This document shows, in pieces, positions 10,032 through 20,871 of a stretch of DNA of 64,000 nucleotides; within the stretch, counting starts at the first letter, position 1, and the number at the start of each line of letters is the position of its first letter. Position numbers and translations under genes: made by a program. This stretch comes from Miscanthus floridulus (lineage: Eukaryota > Streptophyta > Magnoliopsida > Poales > Poaceae), in NCBI RefSeq assembly GCF_019320115.1, contig NC_089598.1:87373560-87437559 (forward strand). The letters run 5' to 3'. The notes beneath the pieces are model-generated. The model ran no database searches. It was not told where the DNA came from and saw nothing but the letters and a program-made list of their open reading frames with translations.

Positions 10032-12861
10032 TCACGAGAAGCCGATGGTCTTACCGAGCAGCCACAGGAACAGCGTCCACTCGAGCATGAAGATCGTGTG
10101 CAGGTAAGACCGATCCAGCGTGAACCCGAACACGGTGATCCCGGCTCTGTTGTTCTCCAAGTATGTCACTGCAAGCGATCCAAAACCGCCGAAAATTAGT
10201 CATGGGATGATAAGAGCAGGGTAAAAGAAAAAAAAGAATAAACTGTGGAAGGAGGGGGTAATTGCAAGCTGATTACCTAGTGCCTGCCTCTTTTGGAAGG
10301 AGATGACATGCGCGTGCGGCATATGAATCTTGGTGTTCTCCAGGAGATCTTCGTCGCCGGTCTCCGCGCTGTACTCTGTGTCGCTGTCGCTCTCGGGTTC
10401 TTGTTCGATCATGGAGTTCTGGTTGGACCCGGGCTCCCCATCCTCGAGGACGGGCTCGATGGTGCAACAGGCGTGCCACTTGGTGGTGTGGCCGGTGAGG
10501 GCCTGCGCCTGGTGGGTGATCTTGGCGGCGCTGCTCAGGATTATGATGAGCCCGGACATGAGCACAACTGAACATAGCTGGAAAATGTGAACAAAACAAA
10601 ATATTAGGATATCCCCCAGTCGTCAGTCAGGAAGAAAAAGAAAGAAAGCGATGGAAACATTGAATCGTTGTTAGGATTTTGAAATTGTCGTTGGAATAAA
10701 TACGCGAGCTTGTGGCTACCATAATCGCCGTCTGACTCTGAAACTGGAGTTTCTTTTAGTTGTCAGGCTGGAATCTTTGTCGAGTGTGCAAGGATGCGAG
10801 TCCAGGAATCCTACTCTTTGACCATGGCATGTTCAAAATGCTTCTAACTGGAGTACGTAGTTGTTAAGCATTCTCTTTCAGATGAAGTGTCGTCTCGTGT
10901 AAACTGCAATCTATGTTGACTCACATTTGTAGTAATGCAAAATAGCTGAAGTAAAGTTGCAACAGAAACTTGGAATTTAGCTGTTCTGCTTCTGATCTAA
11001 ATTAGTACCATTATCATTGTCCTCACTCGCACGGCCTTGGCAGAGAGGCAGAGAGTGGTTTTGCTTGTTTACCTCCAAAATTGAAAGGAATAGCCGTGCA
11101 GCAGGACATCTTTTCAGAATCAAGATCCAGCGCCAGACAGATCGTAGCTACTAGTTGGGCGTGTATCACATCACGCCTCAGGTTTGCTGTTTCTGACACC
11201 ACGCTAATCACTATTGCTAATTAGCGAGCTATTACGTCACAATGGGGCTGTTCGACTGGTGTTAAAACCGGCTGAAGCTGTTTTATTGTGAGAGAAAAAT
11301 ACTGTAGATTCTAGCTGATAAGCCGGCTGATAAGTTCAAGTAACAGGCTGATAAGTTCATCCACAATTCCCAGTCCAATTCAGCGTTCAGACCACCTGTT
11401 TTGTTTTCCTGATTTGATTAGGCTCTACTCTTTCCGTCCTGTAATATAGTGCATTATAGCATTCAAAAATTATCCTAAAATATAATGCATTCTAGAAGAT
11501 AAAAACCAGTTTTACATTAAATATTTTCTATTTATCAACTAATCATCATTAATCACGTTGATGATAATATTTGATTAGAAAATAAAATAAGGGTATATGC
11601 GTTTTTTATTTTCTCTCTTAATTTATCTTAAAATTCATAGAATGCACTGTATTACCGGAAATAGGCCCGAATTTTGATCCTAGGCTATCCATCAGTCATC
11701 TCAATGATTCTATATATTGTCCCAGTTGTGCTTTTTCTAAACGTGACACATCGGCAATTATTGATTCCGTCAAAATTAAGAAAGCAGACACTGTAAAGTT
11801 CTCTCTGTGTTTCAAAAAAAAAAGTTCTCTCTTCCTTAATCAGGTTTGCCGTAGGAAAGATAAGCGAATGAATTTGGGAATTCAACAATTGTGCCTAATT
11901 GAGCGCAGTGCAGTTCATGAAAATTCGAACACGAAACCGAGCAATTAAGCAGTTGTATAAGACTCACCGCGAGCTCGCCGGTGTTGAGGAGGTCGTCGAC
12001 GGAGTCGCGTCGCGTGGTGAGGAGCACGGAGGCGAACTGGCTGGCTGTGGCGATGAGCAGGGCGGCGACGATGAACTTGCGGAAGCGATGGCTGATGACC
12101 TTGAGCTGCTTGCGGATGTCGAGGTGCTCTCTGAGCACGGTATCCACCCCAGCCCGGCCTTCCTCGACCTCCTCGAGCAGCGAGCCGGCGAAGTCCTCGA
12201 GCCTGAGCCCCTGGAGGTGGCAGATGAGGCGGAAGAGGACGCAGGTGAGGAGGTAGACGGCGCTGCGGTACATCCAGGAGGCCATCTCGAGGGAGCATGC
12301 GAGCACGTCGCTGAGGACGTCGTTGGCGAAGAAGGGCACACGGTCGGCGGAGGTGGCGTACCACCAGGCCTTGTACGCGGCCTCGGCGGCGAAGCAGGGC
12401 GCGACGAGGGAGGCGAGGTGGCGGAAGGAGAAGGCCAGGCGCGCCGTGTAGTTGAGCCGGACGCGGTCGCTCTTGCCCCGGAGCTTGTCGAGGTGGAGCA
12501 GGCGGCGGAGCCCGACGCGGCGGAAGGAGGCGGAGAGGCAGAGGAACCCCGCCGCCGAGGCGGCCGAGAGCGAGAGCTGCACGACGGCAGAAAAGGGCCG
12601 GCGCGAGGCCCGGAAGGCGAGGAGGAAGTGCGCCGCGGCCGGGACGATGATGGCGAGGACGAGGAAGAGGAGCCAGGATAGCGCGGCTTGCGCGGGGCCC
12701 GAGTGGTCCATGCACACCCACCGCAGGCAGGAGCGGAACCACTGCAGCTCGTCGTCGGCGCGCGACGCGCACCGCTCCAGCGGTACCCCGCGCTTCAGCG
12801 CCCGCGGCAGAAGCTGCTCCGCCGCTGACGCGGCGGCGGACGCGCTCAGCCGCCGCCCCAT
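10032..12861 (-). CDS. DUF3537 seven-transmembrane protein (plant gustatory-receptor-like), 3 exons, 443 aa
   Basis: The coding sequence is the complement of exons 12861-11968, 10577-10277 and 10168-10032. Both introns are GT-AG (donors GTGAGT and GTAATC) and the frame is kept (phases 0 and 1). The ATG at 12861 gives MGRRLSASAA; longer open sequence upstream is 5' leader beyond the start. The product has about seven hydrophobic segments, near residues 59-83, 91-112, 143-167, 197-217, 262-281, 299-318 and a final one in exon 3 (FMLEWTLFLWLLG). An acidic cytosol-type loop (EPESDSDTEY) lies in exon 2. Length and layout fit plant DUF3537 proteins, distant relatives of insect gustatory receptors (family knowledge). 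The ligand and channel activity are unknown. Intron 1 is long (1390 bp) and holds two MITEs. The end NKTIGFS-type tail (here GKTIGFS) closes exon 3 cleanly. I see no lesion, so the gene is probably functional. Confidence 0.88.
11245..11350. mobile_element. hAT-like MITE in intron 1 of the DUF3537 gene
   Basis: It begins GGGCTGTTCGACTGG and ends at TTCAAGTAACAGGCT, whose inverse resembles the start. It contains the word GTGAGAGAAAAATACTGT, which marks a very common grass MITE family also present at 21078-21193. Confidence 0.55.
11426..11663. mobile_element. Stowaway-like MITE in intron 1 of the DUF3537 gene
   Basis: The left end reads TACTCTTTCCGTCCTGTAAT and the right end, inverted, CTATTTCCGGTAATACAGTG. 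Both are flanked by TA, and both continue into TGCATT inside the element. The interior is AT-rich, about 235 bp in all. This is the classical Stowaway layout. Confidence 0.7.
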
Positions 12862-13080
12862 GGGGACCAAGACTCCAAGAAGGAGGCGATCGGTCGGTCG
12901 ATCGAGTCGAGCGGTTCGATTGCGTTGCGCAGCTCTGGTTGGTCGGTCGGCCACGCGCCCGCGCTCTGTCGTTTGCTTGGGCGGGCAGGCAGTGTGGGCG
13001 TGGCGTGGGTGGTGGCGGCGGTGGCCGGGTACAGGTGGGATGGAATGGGAATCCGAGCGGGAGGAGGGAGGCGTGGGGTT

Positions 13081-13090
13081 AGTATATAAT
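13081..13090 (-). promoter_or_regulatory. TATA box of the DUF3537 gene
   Basis: The minus strand reads ATTATATACT about 220 bp upstream of the ATG at 12861, leaving a 5' leader of about 190 nt. It is the only good TATA element in the GC-rich upstream region. Confidence 0.55.
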
Positions 13091-14140
13091 GGTGGCTGAC
13101 TGGCTGGCTGTGATTGTGAACGGGGTTGCGTGCGCTCGGGACCCCTAGGTATCTGTATCTCCGGTCTGGTGGACCGCGTGCATTGCAGGTGCGTGGCGGG
13201 GGCACACAGGACGGCGGCGGATGCCATGGGAGTGTTTGCGTCGTAGCTTGCCCACTTGCAAGATCCAGCGTCATCAGTTCGGACTCGCAGGAGTACCGTA
13301 CTGTTTGTCATGCAGTACCTACTCATACGCTGTTCCATGGCACAGGCATAACGGTAGAGTCTGCAGTTGAACTGCGAGTCCGCAGTACCTATCCAGCAGC
13401 AGCCAAGTGTTAAGAGAAGCGCAGCGACGTATCAGACCCGTCGCACGCAGCCGGGGCCAGGCGGATCGACGGCATCCCGGACAGGGCGGCGGAGCGCGGG
13501 CGCCGGGATGGAGACCGACCGCGCACGCCTCCTCTGTCCTCTCACTCCCTCGCGCGCGGGTGCGTCGCCGTCAGGCGGTCGTCGCGCGGCAAAGGCATCG
13601 CGAGGCTCTGCTTCGGCTGCCTTTCAGTTTCAGCCTGCAGCCCTACCGCGGCGCGGAAAGCGACCCGTCTGTCTGTCCGTGTCGACGCTTGGCCAGTGCC
13701 AAGGGGAACTTGGCCGCGTCTCTGCCTGCGTGGCTGCGTGCAGGAAGGAACCCGGCTGATTTTTTTTGTCTCCCATATTGAAATGCTGTATTGCTTACTG
13801 CGATCAGGACTCGGGAGGCGAAGGCGTAGAGTGATGATAACCATGTTCGATTATGGAACTTCATTCGTTTACAGGTGTGTCGAGAAGAATCCAGCGAAAG
13901 AGGGCGTTCAGGAAGAGAGAAAAAAAATTACAAAAAAAAAAGAGAAATCGGTGATCCTGAGTCCGTGAGTGCAGTACAGAAGTTTACAAGTCCAGACGTG
14001 TGCTGACTCCAATCAGTAGTGCGTGCGTGACACAGACACAGACTCTCTCCAGTCTACTACTCATCATCACCGAATACAACGATTTTTTGGCCAATGATTA
14101 CAGAGGTTCGTGGTATGCAACTTGATTACGTGAGAGTTTA
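13091..14140. other. Upstream region of the DUF3537 gene, no gene seen
   Basis: GC-rich open frames (13367-13781) have no domain and overlap each other on both strands. The region ends at the target duplication of the Copia element at 14141. Confidence 0.4.
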
Positions 14141-14145
14141 GATAC

Positions 14146-14635
14146 TGTTAGATTGATCTCCCAACCAATAAGCCCAACGGTCTATTGGGCCTTGATCACG
14201 CGCCTTGATCGGGGGCGCCCAACCCTACATGGTTGGTGGACCCCCGTCGCACTGCGCTATATAAAGAGGTGGGGGGCCGGCGGCTCGAGGTACGAGGTTC
14301 ACCGTGAGCCGCAAACCCCACCGACAAACCCTAGACCGATCTAAGAGGGCGCGCAACCAGCGACGGGAAGCTCCGCTGACTTCGCCGTCGTCACTGCTAC
14401 GCCGTCCGTCTGCACTGCATCGACGTCCGTGCCACCTCTACTCCACCCGTCGCTGCCCGTGTGCTGTCTCCATCACCGAAGCTGAGATGGCCAGCTCAAC
14501 CGCGACTCCCTCCAAGGGCTCAGGTTCAACACCAACACCTCTCTCTTCATCTCTCTGTTCTTTCCCCTCTGTTCATCCCGTATTCAAAGAAACGAACCCT
14601 AGATCTACTGCTAGAGATCCTAACTGATTTTAACA
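14146..14635 (+). repeat. 5' LTR of the 14146 Copia element
   Basis: 490 bp, with a TATA box TATATAAA at 14258-14265 that would start the element transcript. It holds 22 bp more than the 3' LTR around 14385-14415. Confidence 0.93.
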
Positions 14636-14636
14636 A

Positions 14637-16040
14637 TGGCATCAGAGCCAGACTATCTAGTACGTGGATCTAGATCAGAAAATACAATCGAAAGAAACCC
14701 AAAGAAGTTGGTCCGATCTTGAATCGGATCAAGAAAGAGAAAACCTAACCCTAACAGAAAGGGGACGGTCATTAGGGGCTTCGGCCGACATAGGTTTCGG
14801 TTGAACCCTAACCTCGATCCCTTCGGATCTGAGAAAGCTTGAAGGTTCGGATGAAGAACACCTAACCCTAACTCTAGAGAGCTCGGGAAAAGGAAAGAAA
14901 GAACCGATTTCGAATCGGGGGAAAAAGGAAACAGTGGCCATCCCAACCCTAACCCTAACCCTAATCGGCAAATCGGGCCAAATCCGAAAAATCGAATCAA
15001 AAGAAAGAGGAAGAAAGGAAAGGGGATGGCCTACCTCGGCGTCTGCGCGGCACTGCAGTCACGCCGGCGCGCGGGGAAAAGAAAGGCCGGTCGGGGCTCC
15101 GCTCGCCGGGATCCGGCCACAGGGGAGCCGCGGCCAGGCCGCTCGACGGCGGCGCGCTCACCCGCTGGGGAGCGCGCACGCCGGCGAGGGGGCCAGCGAC
15201 GGCGCCAGGGCTCCATCGATTCGCCGTCCGCTTGAGTCGCTCGGTGACCGACTGAGGAAGAGCTGTGAGGCGAAGAGAAAGAGAAAGAATGAGGGCTAGG
15301 GTTCAGGGAGCGACGGCGTTCGCTGGTTTTGATCCAGCGATATTGAAGGCCAACCGTCCGATCGGCGCGAGCGGCTGAGATCAATTGGGCCAGCGCCGCA
15401 GCCCAGGCGGGATAGGGCGCGAGGCCGATTTCCCGGCCCAGGCCCAGGTTGCGGCCTGGGCGCGGGGGAGCGCGCGCCACGCGGCTGGGCCGCGGGCAGC
15501 TGGGCCGGTTGCGCTGCTCTGGGCCGAAATGGCCGAACACAGTGAAATGTTTTCTTTTTTTTCCAGAAATTTTTGATTCATATTTGATAAATTCGAACTG
15601 AATTTTGATGTTGAAATCTGTACAATTTTGATCCAACGTCAATTTTGTTCAGAGAATAGTAAAGTGTTGTAACAGTTTCTGGAAAATAGAATTAAAAGAT
15701 TTATTAAAGTTTCCGCTGCGTACTTAACAATTGTTGCTTTCATTATTAAATTCGAACCAACGGGAGAATTTAATTTTGAAACATAGATAATTTTTACAGT
15801 TATTATAATGTTGTTATTATTCTGACCAACGTTGATTAATAGCAATGTTATAATATTGATGTTATTATGGTTTTTTGTTATGCATTATTTCTATTTCTGC
15901 CCAACGGTGATGTAGATTTAATATATAAAACAATTGTATGTTTTAATTTTGACCAACGTTAAACTAAGGCATGCAATTGTTGTTGTTATTATTTGTGTTC
16001 TCACACTATTTGAATTGTGTTTTCAGGAGGATACAACTTG
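14637..16040 (+). other. Untranslated leader of the 14146 Copia element
   Basis: About 1.4 kb between the primer site and gag. It contains short runs of the ACCCTA word (14942-14962), a GC-rich middle and an AT-rich end with a repeated TGACCAACGTT-like word. No credible gene is seen. Confidence 0.6.
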
Positions 16041-17929
16041 ATGAGTTGTATCAAAGAGATCCCCACTCTAAAAGGTGATAACTATATTGAGTGGAAGAAA
16101 AAGATAGACCTAGTTTTTATCCTCGCTGAGGTGGATTGAGTTGTCACCACACCGTGCCCCAGAGAACCTGTGGCACCGGTGAGGGAGACAGATGAGACTG
16201 ATGCTGCATGGCAGAACAGAGAGCGGGACTTTGCTCCCATAAAGATGTCTTTTGACCTTGAAAACAGAAAGTGGGTCACAGCCAATAAGAAATGCTTGGC
16301 TGTGATAAAGAATACAATTGAGCCTGCAATAGTGGGCTCAATTCCAGACTGTGACACAGTCACAGAGTACCTAGAAAGAATAAAGAGTCAGTTTACTGGC
16401 TCTTCAAAGACATATGCAACACAGCTGATCAAGCAACTGGTTACAGAAAGGTACTCAGGTGGCGGCAGTGGCATTAGAGAGCACATACTGAGAATGAGCA
16501 ATCTGGCATCTAAGCTCAAACCAATGGATTTGGCACTCAAGGATGAGTTTCTTATTCATTTGATTTTTGCTTCTTTGCCCAAAGAATTTGACACCTTTGT
16601 TGTTAATTACAATATACAGCCTGAAAAATGGGATTTAGAAAAGCTCATAGCCATGTGTGTGCAGGAGGAGGAAAGAATAAAAGTTTCACAGGGTGGTACT
16701 GTCAACTACCTAAAAGATAAGAAAAAGAACTATAATAACAGCTCTTCCTCCAAGTCATTTGGAAAAGGTCCCATGCAACAGTCTCAGAACAAGCAATTCC
16801 TAGTGGAAAAAGACCAGTGTCTCCATTGTAAGAAGACGGGACATTATAAGAAGAATTGTCCCGATTTCCTAAAGATGATAATGAAAAATAAAGGTGAGAA
16901 CATTATTACGTTCGTAAATGAATCCTTGTATGTAAAGTTTTCAAAATCTACTTGGTGGATTGATTCAGGTGCAACTATTCATGTTGCTAATTCTTAACAG
17001 GGATTCCGTTCGATGAGAACTTTGCAAAGAAGCGAAAGTTTCATTAAAGTCGCAAATGGTGTACAAGCAGATGTTGAGGCCGTTGGTGATCTTCCTCTAG
17101 AGCTTGCTGATGGCTTCATACTTTTTCTTCGAGATGTTCTTTATGTACCTTCTTTGCAAAGAAACTTGATTAGTGTATCAAAGTTGGACCATGATGGTTA
17201 TGATTGCCATTTTGGAAATGGCAAATGTCAGATATTGTTTAATAATAAATGTGTTGGTCTTGCCTTCCGACAAGACGAGCTTTATTTGTTATCACTTCGT
17301 GAAAATGTGAATTCCGTATGTGATGTGAATGAGAATGTATCCTCATCGAACAATGCAAACAGAAAACGAAAGAGAGCTCACGATGCGTTGTCGAAATTAT
17401 GGCACTGTCGTTTAGGCCATATTTCGAGGGGGAGAATAGAAAGACTGGTTAAGAATGATATTCTTCCTCCATTAGAGCTCTCAGATTTAGAACAATGTAG
17501 AGATTGCATAAAAGGAAAATATGTAAAGAAAATTAAGAAAGATGCCAAACGAAGCGCAGGAATTCTACAGATTATTCACACAGACATATGTGGTCCTTTT
17601 CCTGTGAAAAGTGTGGATGATTATGATTCATTCATAACATTCACAGACGATTACTCTCGCTTTGGCTATATTTATCCAATTAAAGAAAGAATAGAAGCGT
17701 TGGATAAATTCAAAATATTTAAAGTAGAAGTTGAAAATCAGCATGATTTAAAGATTAAGATAGTCAGGTCTGACCGTGGGGGAGAGTACTACGGTCGGCA
17801 TACCCCATATGGACAAGTTCCTGGACCTTTTGCAAGGTTCTTACAGGAGAATGATATAGTCGCCCAGTATTCAACACCGGGCGAACATCAGCAGAATGGA
17901 GTAGCTGAAGGCGTAACCGTACCCTGATG
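16041..17929 (+). pseudogene. Copia gag, protease and integrase, broken
   Basis: The frame starts at 16041 (MSCIKEIPTLKGDNYIEWKK). It shows a UBN2-type gag, a CCHC zinc knuckle ([14 protein letters not shown], near 16820-16860), a protease active site [13 protein letters not shown] near 16950-16990, the GAG-pre-integrase motif LWHCRLGHIS (near 17395-17425) and an integrase core with HTDICGPF, FTDDYSRF and the downstream Glu region (QQNGVAE). Three lesions are visible: TGA at 16137-16139, TAA at 16995-16997 and a one-base loss near 17909, just after the integrase core, which ends the frame at 17927. The products would have packaged, cut and integrated the element; this copy cannot make them. 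Confidence 0.9.
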
Positions 17930-20200
17930 GATATGGTGCGTAGTATAATAAATTACTCCACTTTACCGATGAGTCTGTGGATAGAGGCGTTAAAAACCGC
18001 CATTCATATTCTCAATAGAGTACCAAGTAAGTCGGTGCCCAAAATACCGTATGAGTTGTGGACAGGAAGAGTACCCTCACTTAACCACTTGCGTGTGTGG
18101 GGGAGCCCTGCTGAGGCTAAAGTTTTTAACCCAAACATTGGGAAGCTAGATCCCAAAACAGTGAGTTGCCATTTCATTGGCTACCCAGAAAAGTCAAAAG
18201 GTTTTCGTTTCTACTGTCCTAACAGACATACAAAGTTTGTGGAAACGAGACACGCTGTCTTCCTAAAGGATGAAATGATTAGGGGGAGCATGGTAGCTCG
18301 AGAAATTGACCTTGAAGAGAAGCGGGTGTATGCACCAACTCCGATCATTCATGAGCCATTTTTCTCATTACCTGCTGTTACTGCACCGACAGTACAAGAC
18401 ACTGTGGTGCCAGCACCTGTTGTTATCCCGCCTGTGGCAACAATGAATGATGATGAGGAACCTGTTCCTCAGGATCCTATAGAAACTATTGCCACACATG
18501 AGGGGGAGGAACAACAGCCTCAAACAGAAAATGTGACAAATGAGGAGGCCCCTAGAAGGTCTCAAAGAGTTAGAAAATCAGTTATTCCTGCTGATTATGA
18601 AGTGTACAACACTGAAGAATTTCAAATGGAGGATGATCCCACCTCATTTGAAGAAGCCATGAAAAATGATCATTCATCAAAGTGGCTTGAGGCCATGGAA
18701 GATGAAATGAGATCAATGAATGCAAATAAAGTTTGGAATTTGGAGATAATTCCTAAAGGAGCCAAAACAGTAGGCTGTAAATAGGTCTACAAAATAAAAC
18801 TTGACTCTCAAGAGAATATAGAGAGATATAAAGCCCGACTTATGGCAAAAGGCTTTACACAAAGAGAATGGATTAATTACAATGAGACCTTTTCTCCAGT
18901 CTCATGTAAGGATTCCTTCAGAATCATAATGACATTAGTGGCACATTACGATTTAGAATTACATCAGATGGATGTAAAGACGACATTTCTCAACGGAGAC
19001 TTAGAAGAAAATGTTTACATGGCACAACTGAAAGGTTTTGTCATGGAAGGAAAAGAACGTTTGGGATGCCGCCTAAAGAAATCCATTTATGGATTAAAAC
19101 AAGCTTCAAGACAGTGGTACTTGAAGTTTGATCAGACAATAAAGAATTTTGGGTTTAAAGATAATGTTGAGGACAATTATGTCTACGCAAAGTTTAAGAA
19201 TGGAAAGTTTATCTTCTTTGTCATGTATGTGGATGATATCTTACTTGCTAGTAGTGATGTCAGTCTACTACTGGAAACAAAGAAGTTTTTGTCCTCAAAA
19301 TTTGATATGAAAGATCTTGGCGAAGCTTCGTTCGTTCTAGGGATCGAGATTCACCGAGATATAAGTAAAGGGGTATTATGACTGTCACAAAAGACATACA
19401 TAAAAAAAGTCTTAAAGAAATTCAGTATGCACAAATGTAGTCCCTCATCTGTTCCTATAGTCAAGGGCGACAGATATGGAGATTTTCAATGCCCTAGGAA
19501 CCAATATGAGATCGATCAAATGAAAGTGGTTCCATATGCTTCAGCTGTCGGAAGCTTGCAATATGCTCAAGTGTGTACGCGCCCTGACTTGGCATTTGTT
19601 ACCGGGTTACTTGGCAGATTCCAGAGCAATCCTGGAATAGAATACTAGAAATTGGTAAAGAAAGTCTTGCGTTATTTGCAAGGAACGAAAGGCCTCATGA
19701 TGACGTATAGAAGATCTGATTCACTCCATATAGTGGGATATTCAGATTCTGATTATGCGGGAGATAATAGAAAATCCACGTCTGGATATGTGTTCACTCT
19801 CGCAGGGGGAGCTATTTCATGAAAAAGCTCAAAGCAAACCGTCACTACATCGTCCATAATGTATACCGAGTTTGTAGCGTGTTATGAGGCAACGGGGCAG
19901 GTGAACTGGCTAAAGAAGTTCATACCCGGTTTGAAGGTGGTTGACGACATCAATAGACCACTGAAGTTATACTGCGATAATAATCCAGCAATACAGTATG
20001 CTCACAACAATAGGTCAAGTGGTGCTGCCAAACACATTGACATAAAGTATTATGTTGTGAAGGATAAAGTCCGGGATCAAATGATAAGTCTTGAGCATAT
20101 AAGTACCGAAAAGATACTCGCGGATCCGCTTACAAAAGGCTTACCACCCAACGTGTTCAGAGAACATGTAGCCGGCATGGGTTTAAGGGAAAGCCTATGA
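17927..20200 (+). pseudogene. Copia reverse transcriptase and RNase H, broken
   Basis: After the frameshift, the pol frame continues from 17927. It shows the integrase C-terminal region, a Pro/Glu-rich linker (about 18320-18560), the RVT_2 domain (MDVKTTFLNGDLEE, KKSIYGLKQASRQWY) with its catalytic YVDD at 19226-19237, and an RNase H region with DSDYAGDNRKSTSGYVF and LYCDNNPAIQYAHN. Stops interrupt it at TAG 18782, TGA 19379, TAG 19646 and TGA 19820. Several stand where the family has Trp or Gly codons, as expected from deamination of methylated cytosine. Confidence 0.9.
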
Positions 20201-20398
20201 TTCCTGGACTATAAAGGGCCCAAAAGTTAAAGTAACTATTTCAGATCAGAGACGTGCATTGTAGCTGTTAAATCTATCGGCGATTGACCGTAACGATGAA
20301 ACATGCTCTATGCATCATCTGTGAAGAAATGAGTAAGGATAAAAGGATTGAAGTTTAAAGTTTAAAGATGAAAGTAACAGTGAGATCAAGGGGGAGAA

Positions 20399-20866
20399 TG
20401 TTAGATTGATCTCCCAACCAATAAGCCCAATGACCTATTGGGCCTTGGTCACGCGCCCTGATCGGGGGCGCCCAACCCTACATGGTTGGTGGGTCCCCGT
20501 CGCACTGCGCTATATAAAGAGGTGGGAGGCCGGCGGTTTGAGGTACGAGGTTCACCATGAGCCGCAAACCCCACCGACAAACCCTAGACCGATCTAAGAG
20601 GGTGCGCAGCCAGCGACGGGAAGCTCCGCTGACTTCGCCGTCCGTCTGCATCGACGTCCGTGCCACCTCTACTCCACCCGTCGCTGCCCGTGTGCTGCCT
20701 CCGTCACCGAAGCTGAGATGGCCAGCTCAACCGCGACTTCCTCCGAGGGCTCAGGTTCAACACCAACACCTCTCTTTTCATCTCCCCGTTCTTTCCCCTC
20801 TGTTTATCCCGTATTCAAAGAAACGAACCCTAGATCTACTGCTAGATATCCTAACTGATTTTAACA
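20399..20866 (+). repeat. 3' LTR of the 14146 Copia element
   Basis: 468 bp, directly after the purine tract. It has the TATA box TATATAAA at about 20511-20518, so it could in principle drive transcription into the right flank. The GATAC duplication follows at 20867. Confidence 0.93.
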
Positions 20867-20871
20867 GATAC

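Larger units (their letters stand above)
14146..20866 (+). mobile_element. Complete Copia LTR retrotransposon, inactive
   Basis: The element is bounded by TGTTAGATTG and TTTTAACA, carries two LTRs (14146-14635 and 20399-20866) and is flanked by the perfect 5-bp target duplication GATAC (14141-14145 and 20867-20871). A primer-site-like TGGCATCAGAGCC (14637-14649, one mismatch to the tRNA-Met site) and a purine tract AAGGGGGAGAA (about 20387-20397) bracket the internal region. Domain order gag, protease, integrase, reverse transcriptase, RNase H is that of Copia. The frame carries six stops and a frameshift. By eye the LTRs differ at about 22 aligned positions, nearly all transitions, plus a 22-bp indel. 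Confidence 0.95.

Noticed and set aside
11899..12681. 260-codon plus-strand frame opposite the DUF3537 first exon
   Set aside because: Antisense shadow of a GC-rich coding exon, with low-complexity Glu/Gly-rich translation.
14942..14962. Telomere-like ACCCTA run
   Set aside because: Only about three units and not the plant CCCTAAA period; it is part of the Copia leader.
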